Shown: in pieces, positions 26,078-34,662 of the stretch
Layout of the letters: every line of letters begins with the position of its first letter
Position numbering within the stretch: position 1 is the stretch's first letter
Assembly: GCA_001443525.1 (NCBI GenBank)
Contig: LKPX01000030.1
Span: 1 to 42,156, forward strand
Length of the DNA stretch: 42,156 nt
DNA from: Desulfobacteraceae bacterium RAAP-1
GTDB taxonomy: Bacteria; Desulfobacterota; Desulfobacteria; Desulfobacterales; Desulfatirhabdiaceae
Direction: 5' to 3'
Made by a program: the position numbers and the translations under genes
The notes under the pieces: generated by a model
Databases searched by the model: none
The model's input: only the letters and a program-made list of their open reading frames with translations
What the model was told of the DNA's origin: nothing

Positions 26078-26647
26078 ATGGATGTGAAAAAGCGTAAAAA
26101 ATTCGGTCCGGACATGGTGCTGGATCTGTACGACAATCTGACAACCCACAATTGGGCTCTCCGGGCTTTTGGCGCTCTGCTCGAAAGCGCGGATATGGAA
26201 GATCGTTTCGGAAACTCAAATCCTGATGGGATGAACTACCGATACGGTTTAAATCATATTGTCGAACTCTACATTGAGCACCAGGAAAGAAAACTTGAAG
26301 AACTCAAGGTTCAGTGCTTCAACTCTCCGGAGCGCATTGTTAAATCCGCCCTGGACATATATGCGACGATTCAGGGCGGTGGATACAGAACCCATGAAAT
26401 TGCCCTTGAACAATGCCGGAAAGCGATAACCATGCTTGATCTGGTCATTACTGAAGACGGTGAAGACCAATGTCCCGACGCTGTTCAGGCCAGGGAAAAG
26501 CTGTTGAAGCTTAAAAGCGTAATCATCGGGAACATGAGCGCAGCCGGCGCCGAAAGATCAAAACCGGTACCGGCCAAAAAAGGCAAGGTTGTGGCTGTTG
26601 AATGGCCGAACCGCGGGCATGGGGTTGGGAAAGGTGTATCGGCATGA
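26078..26647 (+). CDS. Unrecognised element protein
   Basis: The product has 189 residues with a perfect AGGAGG Shine-Dalgarno. It is helical by eye, soluble, and ends with a basic Pro/Lys/Gly-rich tail (SKPVPAKKGKV...). No catalytic motif is visible. It lies between the Bro-N gene and the HTH gene. The tail may bind nucleic acid, but this is only suggested by charge. Confidence 0.65.
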   Translation: MDVKKRKKFGPDMVLDLYDNLTTHNWALRAFGALLESADMEDRFGNSNPDGMNYRYGLNHIVELYIEHQERKLEELKVQCFNSPERIVKSALDIYATIQGGGYRTHEIALEQCRKAITMLDLVITEDGEDQCPDAVQAREKLLKLKSVIIGNMSAAGAERSKPVPAKKGKVVAVEWPNRGHGVGKGVSA

Positions 26648-26674
26648 AGTTCCAAAAAATATTTGAAATACCTG

Positions 26675-26703
26675 TTGACAGGTTATCAAGTTGCTTGTAT
26701 TGA
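26675..26703 (+). promoter_or_regulatory. Promoter before the 355-residue HTH gene
   Basis: TTGACA (26675-26680) and TATTGA (26698-26703) are 17 bases apart. The -35 lies inside a small inverted repeat (ACCTG-TTGA-CAGGT). It is about 70 bases before the HTH gene start. Confidence 0.55.
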
Positions 26704-26771
26704 GTATATAAAACGTAAAAACTAAAAAATTAGTAAATAGATTTACATGTAAAGTAATAAAAGGTGGATTC

Positions 26772-27839
26772 ATGGATGAGGGTCTGAAAAAAAACTGGAC
26801 TGTAAAAGAGGTTGCTGATTATCTCGGAATGAAAACCCAAACCATCTATAACATGGTCCATACGAAGAAGATTCCATTTCACAAAGTGGGGATTAAAGGT
26901 GTTCGCTTTAAAAAAGATGAAATCGATTACTGGATTGAATCCAGGGGTAAAAAGGCAACCTCAACGGACCAATATATTTTAATAGACGGACACCCCCGGC
27001 TTAATGTGATTAAACCGCGGAGAGGCGAATTTTTCACTGAGAAAGAAGCTGCCACGAATGCTTTCCGTTACTATGATAGCGAAAGGTTTAGAGACTTGGG
27101 GTGCGAAACGCCAATAAAGCGTTTTAGAAATCCTGAGCAGGAAATTGAAACGATAATAAAAAACCGGATTGTCATCCCAGGTGCGTTTGTAAAAAACAGG
27201 GAACTGTTCACACATGCTGATTTGTATCACATTGTCCATTTGATGGAAATTGCAGAAGCAGCAGACGGTGTTCCTGGATTGCGGTCGAGCTTGTGGTGGG
27301 AATCTGAAATCATAGGAGACCAGCATGGGAAGTTGTATGACAGGAGCCTTGATTTCTATCAAGCGCTATCAGAAGCAGTGCTGAAAAACTTAAATGATTT
27401 CTCTTTTGAACCTGAAAATACCATGACAGATGCCGAACGGCTTTATCATAAAAAGAACCTTTCTCGGTCTTTTATTTCATCGCTTAAAGAAATGGGTTTG
27501 TGCTTTTCAGGTTATTGTAATCATAAAAAACATCCAGTATCCGGATATGGCATTAAGTCTGATGATTTCAGTTTATTTTTGAAGCAACTTATCTCTGGAT
27601 ACATCTATTATGGGTGTAATGAGTATGTTGAAGCATATCTTGACGGAATGCCAGATGCTTTGATTGTGAAGAAACGAAACATCAACGAGCTGAGTCCGGA
27701 ACAAATAAAGAACGCCATATCGGACAAGTTTTTTGATGCAGAGGAAATACCCGGAGTTTTGGAGGCCAATATCAAGGAATTGGAAAACAGGGTTTCCGAG
27801 TTGAAGAAAATTGCGAAATCCCTGAAGAAGGAAAAATAA
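26772..27839 (+). CDS. Excisionase-type HTH protein with long unknown C-terminus
   Basis: The product has 355 residues. Shine-Dalgarno AAGGTGG. Residues 8-60 form an excisionase-family (HTH_17) DNA-binding domain: WTVKEVADYLGMKTQTIYNMVHTKKIPFHKVG...FKKDEIDYWIES. The remaining 290 residues are unrecognised and end in a coiled coil (ENRVSELKKIAKSLKKEK). Excisionases are usually under 100 residues, so this is more likely a regulator or a replication/partition protein that uses the same fold. It has its own promoter and an inverted repeat right after its stop. Codon use appears more AT-rich than in the neighbouring genes. Confidence 0.75.
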   Translation: MDEGLKKNWTVKEVADYLGMKTQTIYNMVHTKKIPFHKVGIKGVRFKKDEIDYWIESRGKKATSTDQYILIDGHPRLNVIKPRRGEFFTEKEAATNAFRYYDSERFRDLGCETPIKRFRNPEQEIETIIKNRIVIPGAFVKNRELFTHADLYHIVHLMEIAEAADGVPGLRSSLWWESEIIGDQHGKLYDRSLDFYQALSEAVLKNLNDFSFEPENTMTDAERLYHKKNLSRSFISSLKEMGLCFSGYCNHKKHPVSGYGIKSDDFSLFLKQLISGYIYYGCNEYVEAYLDGMPDALIVKKRNINELSPEQIKNAISDKFFDAEEIPGVLEANIKELENRVSELKKIAKSLKKEK

Positions 27840-27840
27840 A

Positions 27841-27869
27841 GCCGTTTGCATCTGGACCATGCAAACGGC
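27841..27869. terminator. Hairpin after the 355-residue gene
   Basis: GCCGTTTGCAT (27841-27851) pairs exactly with ATGCAAACGGC (27859-27869), seven-base loop. On the plus strand it is followed by A residues, on the minus strand by TTTATTTTT. It starts two bases after the stop. It may stop transcription entering from the other strand or stabilise the transcript end. Confidence 0.45.
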
Positions 27870-27967
27870 CAAAAAAAGAGAGCCTTGCCACCTTCAATGA
27901 CTCGGGCCTTTTTATTTCTAAACCGGGTTGAGTTTGTTGTCAAGAGCTCGATTTAAGGAGATGCCAA

Positions 27968-28150
27968 ATGGAGCAAGGAAAACAGTTGAAAATCAATGAG
28001 CGTGTCGAGGGAGATGCAATTTACCTGGATGAGTCTGGATTTTTTCCCAAAAAGGTAATTGTTCAGCAACAAGACGATAAAGGGTTTATCCGTGAAGTTG
28101 CGGTCAGAACGCTTCAAAAGACCAAAAGCGGGAAATACCTGACAACCTAA
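27968..28150 (+). CDS. Small unrecognised protein
   Basis: The product has 60 residues. The Shine-Dalgarno AAGGAG is well spaced, which is the main evidence that it is real. The sequence is charged, with a beta-like middle (DAIYLDESGFFPKKVIVQQ). No family is recognised. It is followed by a strong intrinsic terminator, so it may be the last gene of a short transcript. Confidence 0.6.
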   Translation: MEQGKQLKINERVEGDAIYLDESGFFPKKVIVQQQDDKGFIREVAVRTLQKTKSGKYLTT

Positions 28151-28195
28151 AAATTTACCTGCAAGCCAGCCAAAAGCCAGCAAGCTTTAGCCAGC

Positions 28196-28246
28196 CAGCC
28201 AGGATTCAAGGGCTCAAAAACCCCCTTGACCTGGCTGTTTTATTTT
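28196..28246 (+). terminator. Strong intrinsic terminator
   Basis: CAGCCAGG pairs with CCTGGCTG and, after a two-base bulge, TCAAGGG pairs with CCCTTGA, around a loop of about ten bases. TTTTATTTT follows directly (28238-28246). Just upstream are several CCAGC units (about 28164-28203). Confidence 0.8.
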
Positions 28247-28262
28247 AAAGGAACTGAGCAAT

Positions 28263-28535
28263 ATGGACGGTTGGGCTACCATAGGAAAAGCGGCCAGGTA
28301 TGCGGACATCAGCACCAGAACGATGCGAGACTGGATTAAAAATGACGGGCTGAAGCATTCTCGATTAAAGAGCGGAAGAATTCGGATCAAGTATGAATGG
28401 ATCGATGCGTTTCTTGAATCCTTCGAAGCTTCCGAGGCAAAAGCAAACCAGGTGAACCAGATCGTAAATGAGGTCATGGATGAATTCAGCCGGCGTAAAA
28501 ACAAGCCGGTCAATCATAAAGGTTTTCAACGCTGA
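28263..28535 (+). CDS. AlpA/excisionase-type HTH protein
   Basis: The product has 90 residues, AAGGA Shine-Dalgarno. The MerR-like excisionase fold is plain: WATIGKAARYADISTRTMRDWIKNDGL...RIKYEWIDAFLESF. A helical tail follows. It precedes the primase gene by 39 bases. Its size and fold fit an excisionase or AlpA-type activator, making it the best candidate for the element's excision factor, although it lies far from the integrase gene. Confidence 0.8.
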   Translation: MDGWATIGKAARYADISTRTMRDWIKNDGLKHSRLKSGRIRIKYEWIDAFLESFEASEAKANQVNQIVNEVMDEFSRRKNKPVNHKGFQR

Positions 28536-28574
28536 TATCGGATTCAGGACAATCAACACCAGGGAAATCTCATC

Positions 28575-31370
28575 ATGGCAAATAGCGACTTTCAAACTCT
28601 AAAATCCAAAATCGACATAGTTGATTATATCCGGCAGCGACCCGGTTTGAAGCTCAAGTCCACCGGCGCAACCATTGAGGTTATCGAGTGTCCTTTTTGC
28701 GGTGGGCATGAATGTTTCAGAATTTATCCTAAAACGCAGTCGTTTAGTTGCTTTCAATGCCCGGAAGGCAACAATGGCGGCGATATATTCACTTTCGTGC
28801 AAAAGGAAAAAAGCTGTACCCCCAGAGAGGCATTACATCTTTTGGCCGAAGGAATCGGCTATGAACTGGAAGGCAGTTGTCCGGATTCGGAGAGCCGGCA
28901 CCCGGCTGACCCCCACAAGGCAAATCATATTCAAGAGATTTTTGAGGCTGCCGCCGGCTACTACCATAATGCCCTACTCAGTGATCCGCGCGGCACTGGA
29001 TACCAGCGAAAGGTTAGAAGGCATTCGGATGATACCATTAAAGCCTTTCGCGTCGGGTACACAGATGGCAATCTGCATCAACACCTGATTGAAAAAGGGT
29101 TTTCCAGGCAGGAAATCATTGAATCCGGGCTTATAAAAGATCGGGATGAAAGGCTGCAAGATTCTTTCGTGGAAAATCTCTATATCTATCCTCACCTGGA
29201 CACTTCTGGGCGAGTTGCCAATTTCACCGTGAAGGATCCCAATAAAAAATATAACTACAGGCTCAACAAGGAATTTGCGGGTGCTGACTGCCTTTTCTTC
29301 AATATGCCAGCCTTCAAGGGCAACGCTGTTTTTATGGTTGAAGGCGAAAATGATCTCCTGTCCGTATATGGCCGCGGGGGACATCACCAGGTTGCGGCCC
29401 TTTGTGGGCAAATCTCAAAAGAGCAGATTGATTTCATCGTATCATGGGCGGTGGGAAAGACACTTTACCTGTGCTTCGACAACGATAAGGCCGGCAAGAG
29501 CTACACGGAAAAGATCTGCCAGGCACTGAAAGACACCTGCTTGCCGGATACACTTGCCGGGCTTCTCAAAGAAAGAACGGCTGATATCCGGATTATCCGT
29601 TTTGACTCTGGCGCCAATGACATCGATGAGTATCTGAAAAAGCAGGCCGATCCGGAGGCAGCATTGAAATGTCTGATGGAGGGTGCTCACAGGTACTACC
29701 AGCCGTTAAAGGAACTCAGCAATAGATATTCCAACTGGATCAATGACCAGGAGCGCAAATACAGCTACGATGAGTTTGGTCAGATCTGTTTTGATTGGTT
29801 TCAGAGTTCCGGGAAATTTTTTGTTGATCATGAAACCTGTTACCTGTTCCTGCAGAACACAATTTACCAAATCGGGAACAGCACGCCATTCAAGGCGATG
29901 ATGTATAATCTGACAGGGCTCAATGCAGCGTCGAACGGGGCAAGGTTGGTGTGGCAAAGCATTGAAAGTCAGGCATACCTGAAGGGAGATCATACCTCGG
30001 TACCGGGCTGGATCTGTACGAATTTTAAAGAACAAACGATATTTTTCAATCTCTGCAACGAAAAACATGATCTTCTGAAGCTCTCTCCAGGAAAGATAGA
30101 GATTATTCCGAATGGCACAAATCCGCAGAAGGTTCTTTTGCGGAATTCACCTAAGATGAAATCTATCCAGTTCATGCCAGACGCAGATAAAAGAAAAGGG
30201 ATGGAGTGCTTGAAGCGGCACTTCTTTGATAACCTGGCCTGCAATACGATTGACAGTTACTTCGTCCTTTGTTTGCTCATCAACACGCCGCTGATGCAAT
30301 ACACCAAAGCCCGCGGCATCACCAAATTTTCAGGAACAAAGGGATCCGGCAAAACAGCGGCGGCATCCATGCTTTCAATAATCGTTTATGGTGAAGATTG
30401 TGTTACCACTGGATCGGCGGCGTCAGACTTCTCAGAAGCGGCGGTTTCCCCGTTGACCATCTCCGATAACCTGGAATCGGACGCGGTGCGCGGCGGGAAA
30501 AGGGATTTTCTGATTACGGCCGCGACCGGAATTACCCGGCAGAAGCGCAAAGCTGGGACAGACTCTGAAAACGTCTATGAAAAAAGCTGTACTCAACTGC
30601 TGGTAACATCAATCGAACCTTTTTCTGAACCTGAACTTATCGAGCGAACCAATGAAATCCATTTTGACCGGCTGCATTTCAATTCGGAGTTTCGGGAAGC
30701 TATGACATTGGAGGCGGATCTGTTGGAAAACAGAAATGCTATCTGGGGGGCCATTTTTAAAATCATCACTGAAGATGTTCTTCCGGATATTGAAATAAAA
30801 AAAGCAGAGACGCTAAAAAAGATTAGGAAGCTTTACCCGAACCATGCAAAATCCAGGCTGAATGAGCTCTACGCAATGCTATTTATCATTTTGGGAGAGG
30901 TGGTTAAGTACATGCCACATCCGGAATATGTGAAGGATTCATTCAAACGGCATTGCCAGGATTCGGCTATTTTGGATGATTGGATCAAGGCCCAGGGTGA
31001 TCGGGCACTGAACACTGAAACTGAAACCGATAAGATTCTCTACCGGCTGGAAGCCCTGATAAAAGAATATCACAGGAATGAAAAATACTTCCTGGAACAG
31101 TATGGTCTGAAAGCCCAAGCAACAACAAACGAATTCGGGGACCTGCTTAGAGTCACATTCACTTGCACCACAATGGAGCTTTTCGAGGCGATTGATTACC
31201 TGGCAAAGGATAGAGGTATTTCGAACCCTTTTAAAAACACATCGCAGTTGGCCGCCAGGCTCAACGATTCCTTGCAGGTTATCCAAAGCGCCGGCTGGGA
31301 GATTAAACGCAATGTGAAAATAGTGAGGGGAAGACGGTTCCATTCCTTGACCAAAACCTTTACCGAATAG
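28575..31370 (+). CDS. Zinc-finger/TOPRIM primase with P-loop ATPase region
   Basis: The product has 931 residues. A DnaG-type zinc finger (Cys39, Cys42, Cys59, Cys62; CPFC...CFQC, then GGDIFTFV) is followed by a TOPRIM domain with VEGEND (Glu256) and DND (302-304, in LCFDNDKAG). A central region follows, then a P-loop ATPase with Walker A GTKGSGKT (587-594) and a likely helicase-type core to about residue 760. The C-terminal 150 residues are unassigned and may bind the origin. The layout is like the alpha protein of satellite phage P4 (primase, helicase and origin binding in one chain). Iterons start about 230 bases after its stop, which supports a replication initiator role. Confidence 0.88.
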   Translation: MANSDFQTLKSKIDIVDYIRQRPGLKLKSTGATIEVIECPFCGGHECFRIYPKTQSFSCFQCPEGNNGGDIFTFVQKEKSCTPREALHLLAEGIGYELEGSCPDSESRHPADPHKANHIQEIFEAAAGYYHNALLSDPRGTGYQRKVRRHSDDTIKAFRVGYTDGNLHQHLIEKGFSRQEIIESGLIKDRDERLQDSFVENLYIYPHLDTSGRVANFTVKDPNKKYNYRLNKEFAGADCLFFNMPAFKGNAVFMVEGENDLLSVYGRGGHHQVAALCGQISKEQIDFIVSWAVGKTLYLCFDNDKAGKSYTEKICQALKDTCLPDTLAGLLKERTADIRIIRFDSGANDIDEYLKKQADPEAALKCLMEGAHRYYQPLKELSNRYSNWINDQERKYSYDEFGQICFDWFQSSGKFFVDHETCYLFLQNTIYQIGNSTPFKAMMYNLTGLNAASNGARLVWQSIESQAYLKGDHTSVPGWICTNFKEQTIFFNLCNEKHDLLKLSPGKIEIIPNGTNPQKVLLRNSPKMKSIQFMPDADKRKGMECLKRHFFDNLACNTIDSYFVLCLLINTPLMQYTKARGITKFSGTKGSGKTAAASMLSIIVYGEDCVTTGSAASDFSEAAVSPLTISDNLESDAVRGGKRDFLITAATGITRQKRKAGTDSENVYEKSCTQLLVTSIEPFSEPELIERTNEIHFDRLHFNSEFREAMTLEADLLENRNAIWGAIFKIITEDVLPDIEIKKAETLKKIRKLYPNHAKSRLNELYAMLFIILGEVVKYMPHPEYVKDSFKRHCQDSAILDDWIKAQGDRALNTETETDKILYRLEALIKEYHRNEKYFLEQYGLKAQATTNEFGDLLRVTFTCTTMELFEAIDYLAKDRGISNPFKNTSQLAARLNDSLQVIQSAGWEIKRNVKIVRGRRFHSLTKTFTE

Positions 31371-31426
31371 CCATCCAAATAAAGAAAAAGAAGATAAGGG
31401 TACTCTGTTTTCAAAGAAGGTCATAA

Positions 31427-31602
31427 ATGGGAATTGTTATTAAAAGTCTATTTTCGGCGGTTTGGGGCGATTACAGCCGATTTGATCAAAAAAATGTGCT
31501 AAGAGAAATGGCTCTCTTATGCTCGTTTTTTCGGCGTTTTTCTCCTGTTTTCGCTTCTGTCATCCGGCAAAAAAAGCATATGGGCCTTAATTTTTCAGGA
31601 CA
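31427..31602. other. Spacer between the primase gene and the iterons
   Basis: An inverted repeat TAAGAGA/TCTCTTA (31500-31519) followed by six T at 31526-31531 may be a weak terminator for the primase gene. The stem is short and six bases separate it from the T run. No gene is supported. Confidence 0.35.
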
Positions 31603-31904
31603 CTTGCACCCTAATTATTATAACATACTTATTTTGTTTGGTATTTATATAAAAAAAGGGGTGCAAGGGGGGGTGCAACCCCGGGTGCAAGTGGGGTGCA
31701 AGTGGGGTGCAATCCTCTCCCCAGGGTGCAAGCCTCATAGGGCGGTAAAAAGATTGCACCCCGATGAGTCTTTGCAACATAATGATATCAAAAGCAAAAA
31801 AGTATGGGGTGCAATGCGGGGTGCAGGCTTGATAGAGGATTGCACCCCATATTTTAAGGATAAAATAAAATTATATCAATATGTTATAGCATGAAGGGTG
31901 CAAG
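31603..31904. other. Iteron array, probable replication origin
   Basis: About twelve copies of a GGGGTGCAA(G/T)-like unit are seen. Plus strand: 31658, 31670, 31683, 31693, 31704, 31723, 31806, 31818 (ends CAG) and 31896. Minus strand: 31603-31611, 31753-31762 and 31839-31848. The spacing within the main block is 10-20 bases, close to one or two helical turns. AT-rich tracts lie at 31612-31657 and 31849-31893 and could be the melting region. Position directly after the primase gene is the classical place for an origin. A reading frame crosses it, but I consider it spurious. Confidence 0.75.
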
Positions 31905-31961
31905 TACCCCCCCCCTTTTAAAAATTAACCCCACTGAGCATTTGTTATGAAATAGGGAATC

Positions 31962-32426
31962 ATGACCTCCAATAAAAAACTGTTCGAGTCCATTACTGAT
32001 GGTCAAATCTCAATGATACATGCACGGTCAAAAGAGATCGGACTGTCAAAAGATCGGCTTTATCTGATGATTTCAAAGCTCATTGGGATTCCTTCCATAA
32101 CTGCCCTGTCAAAACAGGAGGCGGTTCATATCATCGAGCAATTGCATGGCCAGACAAAATGGACCATGCCTCCGCCGGCTGGGGACAAAGGGAACGTACA
32201 TGGAGACGTTGACCGTTTGCCTCTTCTCGATCATGTGTGGGGTATCCGGGCCATTGTTCGGGCGCTTGGATGGGATAAGGATCACCTGAAAAACTGGCTG
32301 AAGAAATACATGAAAGTGGCCAGTATCCGGGAACTCAACAGAATACGGGCTAAGGATGCGTTTGTGGCATTACGAAAAATCCAGGCCCACCAGCGAAGCG
32401 AAAAACGAGAGCAGGGAGATGAATAA
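31962..32426 (+). CDS. GemA-like (DUF1018) protein
   Basis: The product has 154 residues. Two helical units of similar pattern are visible: ISMIHARSKEIGLSKDRLYLMISKLIGIPSITALSKQEAVHIIEQL, and VWGIRAIVRALGWDKDHLKNWLKKYMKVASIRELNRIRAKDAFVALRKI. This is the style of GemA of Mu-like phages, which is reported to modulate host gene expression and DNA supercoiling. The gene directly follows the iterons and precedes the small HTH gene by three bases, a Mu-like order (gemA then mor). Assignment is by eye. Confidence 0.6.
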   Translation: MTSNKKLFESITDGQISMIHARSKEIGLSKDRLYLMISKLIGIPSITALSKQEAVHIIEQLHGQTKWTMPPPAGDKGNVHGDVDRLPLLDHVWGIRAIVRALGWDKDHLKNWLKKYMKVASIRELNRIRAKDAFVALRKIQAHQRSEKREQGDE

Positions 32427-32429
32427 TTA

Positions 32430-32714
32430 ATGAGTAGCTATGAAGAAAAATTGGAGATGGTTCTTGAAAGCATTGGAGAACAGGAAGCCATAAAGATCAA
32501 AAAGGATTATCCTTTTCGGAACGAAAGGAATGATGCAATACGCAATCTTTGCCGGAGAGGGCTTCAAAGAAGGATTCTTTGTGACATAACCGGTTTAAGC
32601 AAAAACACAATTATCAGGATTCTCTACGGAAGAAAGCAAATTCGAAAGAAGAAAAAAGCAGGTGTTTGCGAGATCAGTAATGCGGGAAGTACTCAGGTCT
32701 TACCGGTTTCCTGA
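32430..32714 (+). CDS. Small HTH protein, Mor-like position
   Basis: The product has 94 residues with AGGGAGA Shine-Dalgarno. The HTH is RNDAIRNLCRRGLQRRILCDITGLSKNTIIRILYGRK, with a basic tail. The pattern, and its place right after the GemA-like gene, recalls the Mor/C activators of Mu-like phages, but it is shorter than Mor. It could activate downstream recombinase genes or bind the nearby iterons. Confident as an HTH protein, not on the family. Confidence 0.65.
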   Translation: MSSYEEKLEMVLESIGEQEAIKIKKDYPFRNERNDAIRNLCRRGLQRRILCDITGLSKNTIIRILYGRKQIRKKKKAGVCEISNAGSTQVLPVS

Positions 32715-32843
32715 GCAGGCGACACCATTGCTTCTACCCCCTTGTCCCGGTAGGGGTTCATGGTACGCCGCCCAAACTTCCCACATGGCTAATTGAACAA
32801 TGAATGACCGGATATGTCAACAGATCAGTTAAGGATAAATCAA

Positions 32844-34136
32844 ATGGGGTTTCTGGATACTAAGCAAGGGCATAGTGTATTTGATCAGTATCTGAAAAAA
32901 TTCGATGGAAAAGCCAGTCAAAAGGTCTATCGGTCAGAGATCAGGCAATTTTTTGAATTCTTTGACGGAGATCTTCAGGCGCTTTCGGAAAGTGTGTTTC
33001 ATAAATACCGGGACCACATCGGCCAGGGTGCAAACGGTAAGACCTTGAAACGAAAGTTTTCCATCCTGAATCAGTTTTTTAAATTCCTGGAAGAAAATCA
33101 AAAAGATTTTAAATCCCCTATCGGCCGCAGCTATGGAGATATGCAGTCTTTTCAGTCTGGTGTTTATGCGGAATCAGAATCCTTTTCCGGGAATCTGGGC
33201 CACTGGATGGAAAATCTGGTGTGCGAAAGCACCAAGAAAACATATTCCGGCCACGTGCTACGCTTTTTTAAGTGGGTCAACAAAGAGCCCAAGGATCTGA
33301 GTCAGGAAGATTTCATTGATTACCGGAATCATCTGCTGAAAGAAAAACGGATGAAAATATCGACTGTTTGGAACAAGTTCATTGCAATCAGCGGATACAT
33401 GCGCTTTCTGGCCGGAAAGAGCAGAAAGTTCAAAAATCCGATGGACTTTAACAAGCTCTCCCTGGCGGCGCCCAAAAAGGACAAGGGATATTACACTGTC
33501 CTTACTGAAAAGGAAGTCAGAGAGCTTTTGAAAATGCCGGACCGAAGATATCAGATGGCAAAACGTGATTATGCTCTTTTACGACTGATGCTGACTTACG
33601 GGCTGAGAGCCGGCGAAGTTTGCAAGTTGAGGTTTCAGGATATTGAGGGAGAACGGGTAAATGGTCAACAGAAGATATGGATCCGAGACAGAAAAGGCAG
33701 AATCGGCAGAAGGACGGATACCGACATCATTTTAAACGGGAAAGCGCTTGAAGCCTTTGATGAATGGATGGAAGCCAGCGGCATCCGGTTTGAAGCGGAC
33801 ACCCCGATTTTCCCAAGCTTTATCTGGGATGCACACGCCGGCGGGCTGGTGGTCAATCATCGCCGGCTGAAGGCAAAGAAGCCGCTTTCCGTAAAGACCA
33901 TTGAGAATGTCGTTTTCAAATACGTCAAGAAGGCCGGCATCACTCGGGGGAATCAGGTGGTCAGCCCTCATGCTTTGCGGCATACTGCTCTGACAATGCT
34001 GGCGAAAGCCGGCGTCGAATTAATTGACTTGAAATATCTGGCCGGTCATCAGAACGTCAGCACCACCATGATTTATCTCCACAGTGTTCAAAGTTATGAA
34101 GACCACGCCGGGATGCACCACCCGATAAATAGGTGA
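32844..34136 (+). CDS. Tyrosine recombinase with doubled core-binding region
   Basis: The product has 430 residues from the ATG at 32844 (AAGGA upstream); an ATG at 32814 would add ten. Catalytic residues of the family are all visible: Arg in TYGLRAGE, Lys in the beta hairpin RDRKGRIG, HxxR in SPHALRHT, His in LAGHQNVS and Tyr in TTMIYLH. The N-terminal half appears to hold two SAM-like core-binding domains in tandem (about 5-100, FDQYLKKFDG...KFSILNQFFKFL, and about 110-200, NLGHWMENLV...WNKFIAISGYMRFL). It is the XerC/D style, not the phage-integrase style of the right-end gene. A structured non-coding region with two 62-bp repeats lies directly downstream. Confidence 0.88.
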   Translation: MGFLDTKQGHSVFDQYLKKFDGKASQKVYRSEIRQFFEFFDGDLQALSESVFHKYRDHIGQGANGKTLKRKFSILNQFFKFLEENQKDFKSPIGRSYGDMQSFQSGVYAESESFSGNLGHWMENLVCESTKKTYSGHVLRFFKWVNKEPKDLSQEDFIDYRNHLLKEKRMKISTVWNKFIAISGYMRFLAGKSRKFKNPMDFNKLSLAAPKKDKGYYTVLTEKEVRELLKMPDRRYQMAKRDYALLRLMLTYGLRAGEVCKLRFQDIEGERVNGQQKIWIRDRKGRIGRRTDTDIILNGKALEAFDEWMEASGIRFEADTPIFPSFIWDAHAGGLVVNHRRLKAKKPLSVKTIENVVFKYVKKAGITRGNQVVSPHALRHTALTMLAKAGVELIDLKYLAGHQNVSTTMIYLHSVQSYEDHAGMHHPINR

Positions 34137-34434
34137 AATAGGGAGGATAATCAGGAATGTTTTTAATTCCTGCCAATAAGTTTTAACCACTTGCTAAATG
34201 CCCATTTGACAAGCCTTTGCGGTCGCGTATTGCTGGATTTCGGGTAATGATAGATTATACGAAACACCAAAGTGTTGGTATTGATATAACTAACTGATAT
34301 AATAATAAATAACATCATATTGCAAAGATGGCATGAAATGTTGTTTTGAGTTTTAAACGAGGCAGACTATCATTCCGATGTGAAATATATATTAATAAAT
34401 ATGGTATGTTAATCATTTGATAAATACAGAGGTT

Positions 34435-34512
34435 GTAAAAACTTCCCGATGTTTTTACCTGCAAATAGTTTGCAGGTCGGATCGCCCACGTGAAATCCTT
34501 GCATGCCGGCAT
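34435..34512 (+). repeat. 62-bp structured repeat, copy A
   Basis: The repeat proper is 34450-34512. It contains ACCTGCAAA-TAG-TTTGCAGGT (34457-34477), a perfect nine-bp stem, then a conserved CCACGTGAAATC and TTGCATG. Immediately upstream GTAAAAAC (34435-34442) pairs with GTTTTTAC (34451-34458), so two alternative hairpins compete for the same bases. Confidence 0.65.
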
Positions 34513-34662
34513 CCTTTTGCGCGGGGCATTAGCAATCGGTCATAGCCAGGGTGAGGGGGGGCACCTATATCAGCAAAATGTTGGTTGCTGAATTTGCTGG
34601 TGCTTTTATGAAACTTTTTAGGCGCGTGAATGGCGCTAAATCCTTTAATGATGAGGCTTAAT

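Noticed and set aside
31427-31894. A 155-residue reading frame across the iteron region
   Set aside because: Its middle is only a translation of the iterons (repeated Gly-Val-Gln). There is no Shine-Dalgarno, and the composition is unlike a protein.
31603-31904. CRISPR array
   Set aside because: The repeated units are about ten bases, in both orientations, with irregular spacing and no spacers of even length. They fit iterons.
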